Shown: piece after piece, positions 62,297-64,000 of the stretch
Layout: each line of letters opens with the position of its first letter
Numbering within the stretch: the stretch's first letter is position 1
NCBI RefSeq assembly: GCF_963576545.1
Contig: NC_083637.1
Location: forward strand, 18,439,007 to 18,503,006
Direction of reading: 5' to 3'
DNA: 64,000 bases
Source of the DNA: Limanda limanda
Lineage: Eukaryota > Chordata > Actinopteri > Pleuronectiformes > Pleuronectidae
Program-made: the position numbers and the translations under genes
The notes under the pieces: generated by a model
Told to the model about the DNA's origin: nothing
The model's database searches: none
Seen by the model: only the letters and a program-made list of their open reading frames with translations

Positions 62297-63853
62297 CTAA
62301 AGAACAAGGAGACAGAATGGTTCAGATAGATGCGGCTTCAGATTTTTTCAAAGAAACAAATAACATGGTGATGTACAGTCTGTCAGATAATGACAACATC
62401 GTCACTACTGGGGATGCACCGCTCCAATAACCATATCGGATATTCAGTAGCTGGATCGGACATCAGTGACAACAGGGCAGAACTATGTGGTTATCTATTC
62501 CCCACACACACACACACATTTTGAAGGCATTTCACCATTGCCACAACAAGAAGTTCTACATATGGACGCCAGAGATTAGAGTATCAGAACAGATAACAAA
62601 AGGCTGCCATGCTTTGGCTGTTCAGAGTCCTCAATTCCCATCGAAGCGTGACCACATGATGTTCCGAGAGGAAATATGAACTTAAGTGACTAAAAATAAA
62701 CCTTAACAGATTGTAGTATTTATAGTGGCTGTGAGAAAATCTCTGTTGATACTATCAGTAAACCCAGACTCAAGTAATAGAGTTAATAATGACACAAGAG
62801 GAGGGAATACATATTATAGCTGGAGACTATAATCTATTACCAAATCAATTTACAACCACATTTAAAAAAGATTATAACCAATGATCAACTAAAATAATGT
62901 TCAAAACTCATTTACCCTTTTGACAGGCGAAATAGAAAGATGACAAAAACATTATGATGAAGAGCAAAACACAAATAAAGTTTGAGAACACTAAAGAGGC
63001 GAAAAAGTAAAGCTTGCATTACCAAATTAAATAATGACACTACTAAAAATCTGAGTTGTATGTAATTTTGTATTAGGCGAATTAAGAGAAAATGAACAAA
63101 AAATAATTGGAAATGTATTCGAGGAAACCTGAACTAGAACAAGCATCTTCACATTAAAATGAGTCACACATAATAGTGATTTCAGTATGAAACATCTAAA
63201 ACTTTGAAAGCGCAAAACTCTAGGAGACAATATACAAATGAATTTTTTACCAATTTTAAACAGAGTATGTAGCTATGCATTCTGCTTTAAAACTATGACA
63301 AAGTTAACAGAATGTCAAATTTATAAAAGTTCTTAATAATAAAATGCAAGTAAGTAAATGTTACTCTCGAAAAGAGTAGATCAGCCATAAGTCAATTAAC
63401 AACTTACTCTAGATAGTAGTGAGAATTTGCATCGGTTATATTCAAGATTATTTATTACTCCAAATGAATGCATCAGTAAAGTCAGGTCGCTGGATGAAAT
63501 GCAGTGAGATAAAGGCAAACCATTCCCACTTTCTTCTTTCGCCCCATTTTAAAATATTTTGGCATTCAGTCACAGTCACAGTGAGTATTTAGGGTATTAT
63601 TAATATCTAAAAAACTATAAGTCCTGTGTACATTATACTTGGAAAATACCACCCCAGCTAAGGCAGGAAACCGTTCAGTATCCATCGAACAGTTCAGACG
63701 TGGGACATTTCCCACTTAAACGCCAAATCTTGTGTTTCATGATGTTGGCAAAGGACGACGAGGGGCCATTCAGATCCTTCAGGGGGGAAAAATAGGAAAG
63801 TTGCAGCCTGTGGACATTACTGCCTGAGATGAGGACACAAATAAACATGACCT
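62297..63853. other. jpt1 intron 2, unit C, left of an LTR
   Basis: Near-identical to B 36273-37829, including the exon-like segment at 63675-63776 and the ACCT preceding the LTR. Confidence 0.55.
63675..63776 (-). other. Candidate 3' exon of unknown gene, unit C
   Basis: Same frame, acceptor and stop as 37651-37752; identical there as far as compared. Confidence 0.3.
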
Positions 63854-64000
63854 TGTGGCGTGCACTCATGGGTGTGTCCTCTCACCCAGTGGGTCGATGG
63901 GAAATGTAAAGTCTGTAGCTATATATACTTCCCGTATGGGGAACATGTGCCTGTTCTTCCTGACTACTGATTAAACAACAGTAAGCAGTACCTGCGTCTC
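63854..64000 (+). mobile_element. Start of a CsRn1-like LTR or element, cut by the window end
   Basis: The 147 visible bases match the first 147 bases of the 169-bp LTR at 37830, at the homologous position and preceded by the same ACCT. Whether a full element or a solo LTR follows cannot be seen. Confidence 0.9.

Larger units (their letters stand above)
45891..64000. repeat. Tandem segmental duplication, unit C (continues past window)
   Basis: Third copy, same left junction as unit B. It carries a mutated CD7-like exon 1, the best-preserved B7-like gene, a truncated jpt1 last exon and jpt1 exon 3. From about 61.7 kb to the window end it matches unit B at a constant offset of 26024 with only a few mismatches seen, including the start of an LTR at 63854. 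Confidence 0.9.

Overview
The window is vertebrate nuclear DNA, almost certainly from a ray-finned (acanthomorph-like) fish. It has spliced genes with GT-AG introns, AT-rich introns and intergenic DNA, microsatellites, hAT and Harbinger DNA transposons, LINE 3' tails, and one intact Ty3/gypsy (CsRn1-type) retrotransposon. The host genes that can be recognised are all on the minus strand.

Layout. At the left (350-3034) is a complete four-exon gene for a single-V-domain receptor that resembles T-cell antigen CD7; its cytoplasmic tail carries a YxxM motif. From about 2942 the rest of the window is a tandem segmental duplication: unit A (2942-21462), unit B (21463-45890) and unit C (45891 to beyond the window end). 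Each unit starts inside intron 1 of the CD7-like gene, so it carries only that gene's signal-peptide exon. Next comes a B7-family (CD80/86- or ICOSLG-like) gene, and then exons 2 to 4 of jpt1 (hn1). The same junction sequence is seen at A/B and B/C.

State of the copies. B7-like: unit C has intact signal, V, C and TM exons. Unit B has intact signal, V and TM exons but a destroyed C exon. Unit A has two V exons, two destroyed C exons and a truncated TM exon. jpt1: only unit B keeps exons 2, 3 and 4 (no exon 1 was found); A and C are broken. CD7-like exon 1: part of the complete gene in A, an intact orphan in B, mutated in C.

Mobile DNA. The units carry private insertions: a Harbinger-like and a hAT element in A, a LINE tail in B, and two hATs and a probable solo LTR in C. 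These have clean target-site duplications and empty sites in the sister units. A 4.35 kb CsRn1-type retrotransposon with identical 169-bp LTRs sits in the jpt1 intron of unit B. The first 147 bases of an LTR lie at the same site in unit C at the window end.

Similarity between units is a mosaic. A and B are nearly identical over about 11.1-15.2 kb / 27.8-31.9 kb, except for one tract of about 570 bp holding the B7-like V and signal exons, where B instead matches C. B and C are nearly identical from about 35.7 kb / 61.7 kb onward. This suggests recent gene conversion, recent re-duplication, or assembly effects. The locus pairs a CD7-like receptor with expanding B7-like ligands and looks like an actively evolving immune cluster.
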